Source of the DNA: Candidatus Stahliibacteriota bacterium
GTDB lineage: Bacteria; Hydrothermota; UBA3073
Assembly: GCA_030627085.1 (NCBI GenBank)
Contig: DAOUSS010000089.1
Coordinates: forward strand, 1 to 6,367
Direction of reading: 5' to 3'
DNA: 6,367 nt
Shown here one piece after another: positions 5,926 through 6,367 of this stretch. The first letter of the stretch is position 1; each line of letters begins with the position of its first letter. Below the pieces are notes generated by a model, which saw only the letters and a program-made list of their open reading frames with translations, was not told where the DNA came from and made no database searches. The translations under genes were made by a program, and so were the position numbers.

Positions 5926-6367
5926 ATGACTACTCGTATCCTCATATTTTTTATACTCCTGTTATTGATATGGTATCTCCTTAAACTCTTTGAACGGAGG
6001 AACATTTATTTTCCTATAAGCAGAATAGAAGCCACTCCAAAAGACATTGGTCTGGATTATGAAGATGTGTTCTTTAAAACAGACGATGGTGCCATAATAA
6101 ATGGATGGTTCATACCTGCACTTTCTGGTGAGATTACCATTCTTTTCTGTCACGGCAATGGGGGTAACATAAGCCACAGGCTTGACATCATAAGAATTTT
6201 TAACAATCTGGGTTACAATGTTTTTATATTCGATTACAGAGGTTACGGCAGAAGTAAAGGACGAGTTTCAGAAGAGGGAACTTATCGTGATGCCCTTACA
6301 GCTTATAACTATATTATCCGAAGGAATGATGTTGAAGGTGAAAAGGTGTGTATCTTTGGGAGGTCTC
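5926..6367 (+). CDS. alpha/beta hydrolase, membrane-anchored (partial, 3' end missing)
   Basis: The frame runs from ATG 5926, the first start after an in-frame TAA at 5917, to the window end: 147 residues plus one base. Residues 4-22 form a hydrophobic helix (ILIFFILLLLIWYLL) followed by a charged patch, suggesting an N-terminal membrane anchor. The rest follows the serine-hydrolase pattern of the ABHD13/BEM46-like family: HGNGGN (76-81) forms the oxyanion-hole strand-loop, DYRGYGRS (103-110) follows the next strand, and FGRS (144-147) begins the nucleophile elbow, with the window ending right after the predicted nucleophile Ser147. The catalytic Asp and His would lie beyond the window. No clear Shine-Dalgarno sequence or full promoter precedes it; a lone TATAGT at 5905-5910 lacks a matching -35. 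The substrate is unknown; family members are esterases or peptidase-like hydrolases. Confidence 0.85.
   Translation, partial: MTTRILIFFILLLLIWYLLKLFERRNIYFPISRIEATPKDIGLDYEDVFFKTDDGAIINGWFIPALSGEITILFCHGNGGNISHRLDIIRIFNNLGYNVFIFDYRGYGRSKGRVSEEGTYRDALTAYNYIIRRNDVEGEKVCIFGRS

Noticed and set aside
5962..6177. - strand 71-codon open stretch
   Set aside because: It lies opposite the alpha/beta hydrolase, whose HGNGG and nucleophile motifs mark the + strand as coding.

Overview
The window looks like a piece of chromosome from an AT-rich bacterium, probably an uncultured lineage. Two sigma70-type promoters fit the textbook spacing: one is a perfect TTGACA-N17-TATAAT on the + strand, the other is TTGACA-N17-TATAGT on the - strand. 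The genes are bacterial in style, being a complete UvrA and an MFS permease joined end to start. One gene (4737-5798) belongs to a metallo-beta-lactamase-fold family that I know mainly from archaea (UPF0282). I cannot name the species. The short palindromes and the CACAGATTACACAGAT / ACCACGAAGG repeat families resemble the intergenic repeats I recall from several candidate phyla, but that is recollection and not a search result.

Layout. Positions 1-37 hold the first codons of a leftward gene that runs off the window, with its promoter at 68-96. Positions 97-245 show nothing I can name. A consensus rightward promoter lies at 246-274. It is followed by about 300 bp of repeat-derived, non-coding DNA (303-591): a pair of inverted AATTGGAAATT-type ends, an internal hairpin built from CACAGAT units, and a short direct repeat abutting uvrA. 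Next come uvrA (613-3405) and an MFS transporter (3402-4571) whose reading frame has no ATG, GTG or TTG at its true N-terminus and seems to start at ATA 3402, four bases inside the end of uvrA. A palindrome-rich spacer (4572-4736) separates these from the UPF0282-like hydrolase (4737-5798). A 127-bp spacer then leads to an alpha/beta hydrolase cut off by the window end exactly at its nucleophile serine (5926-6367).

How the genes relate. uvrA and the MFS gene are almost certainly co-transcribed and translationally coupled. The hydrolase downstream may share that transcript, but its start lies 6 nt after a strong palindrome and lacks a Shine-Dalgarno sequence. UvrA acts in nucleotide excision repair. 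The permease is an inner-membrane exporter or importer of unknown substrate. The two hydrolases have no assigned substrate. I see no common pathway.

The most interesting points are the ordered triple palindrome at 4667-4730 (12-, 24- and 12-nt modules delimited by four TGCA tetranucleotides), the ATA start of the MFS gene, the archaeal-type UPF0282 protein with an extra charged segment, and the repeat block with alternative pairings lying between a perfect promoter and uvrA.
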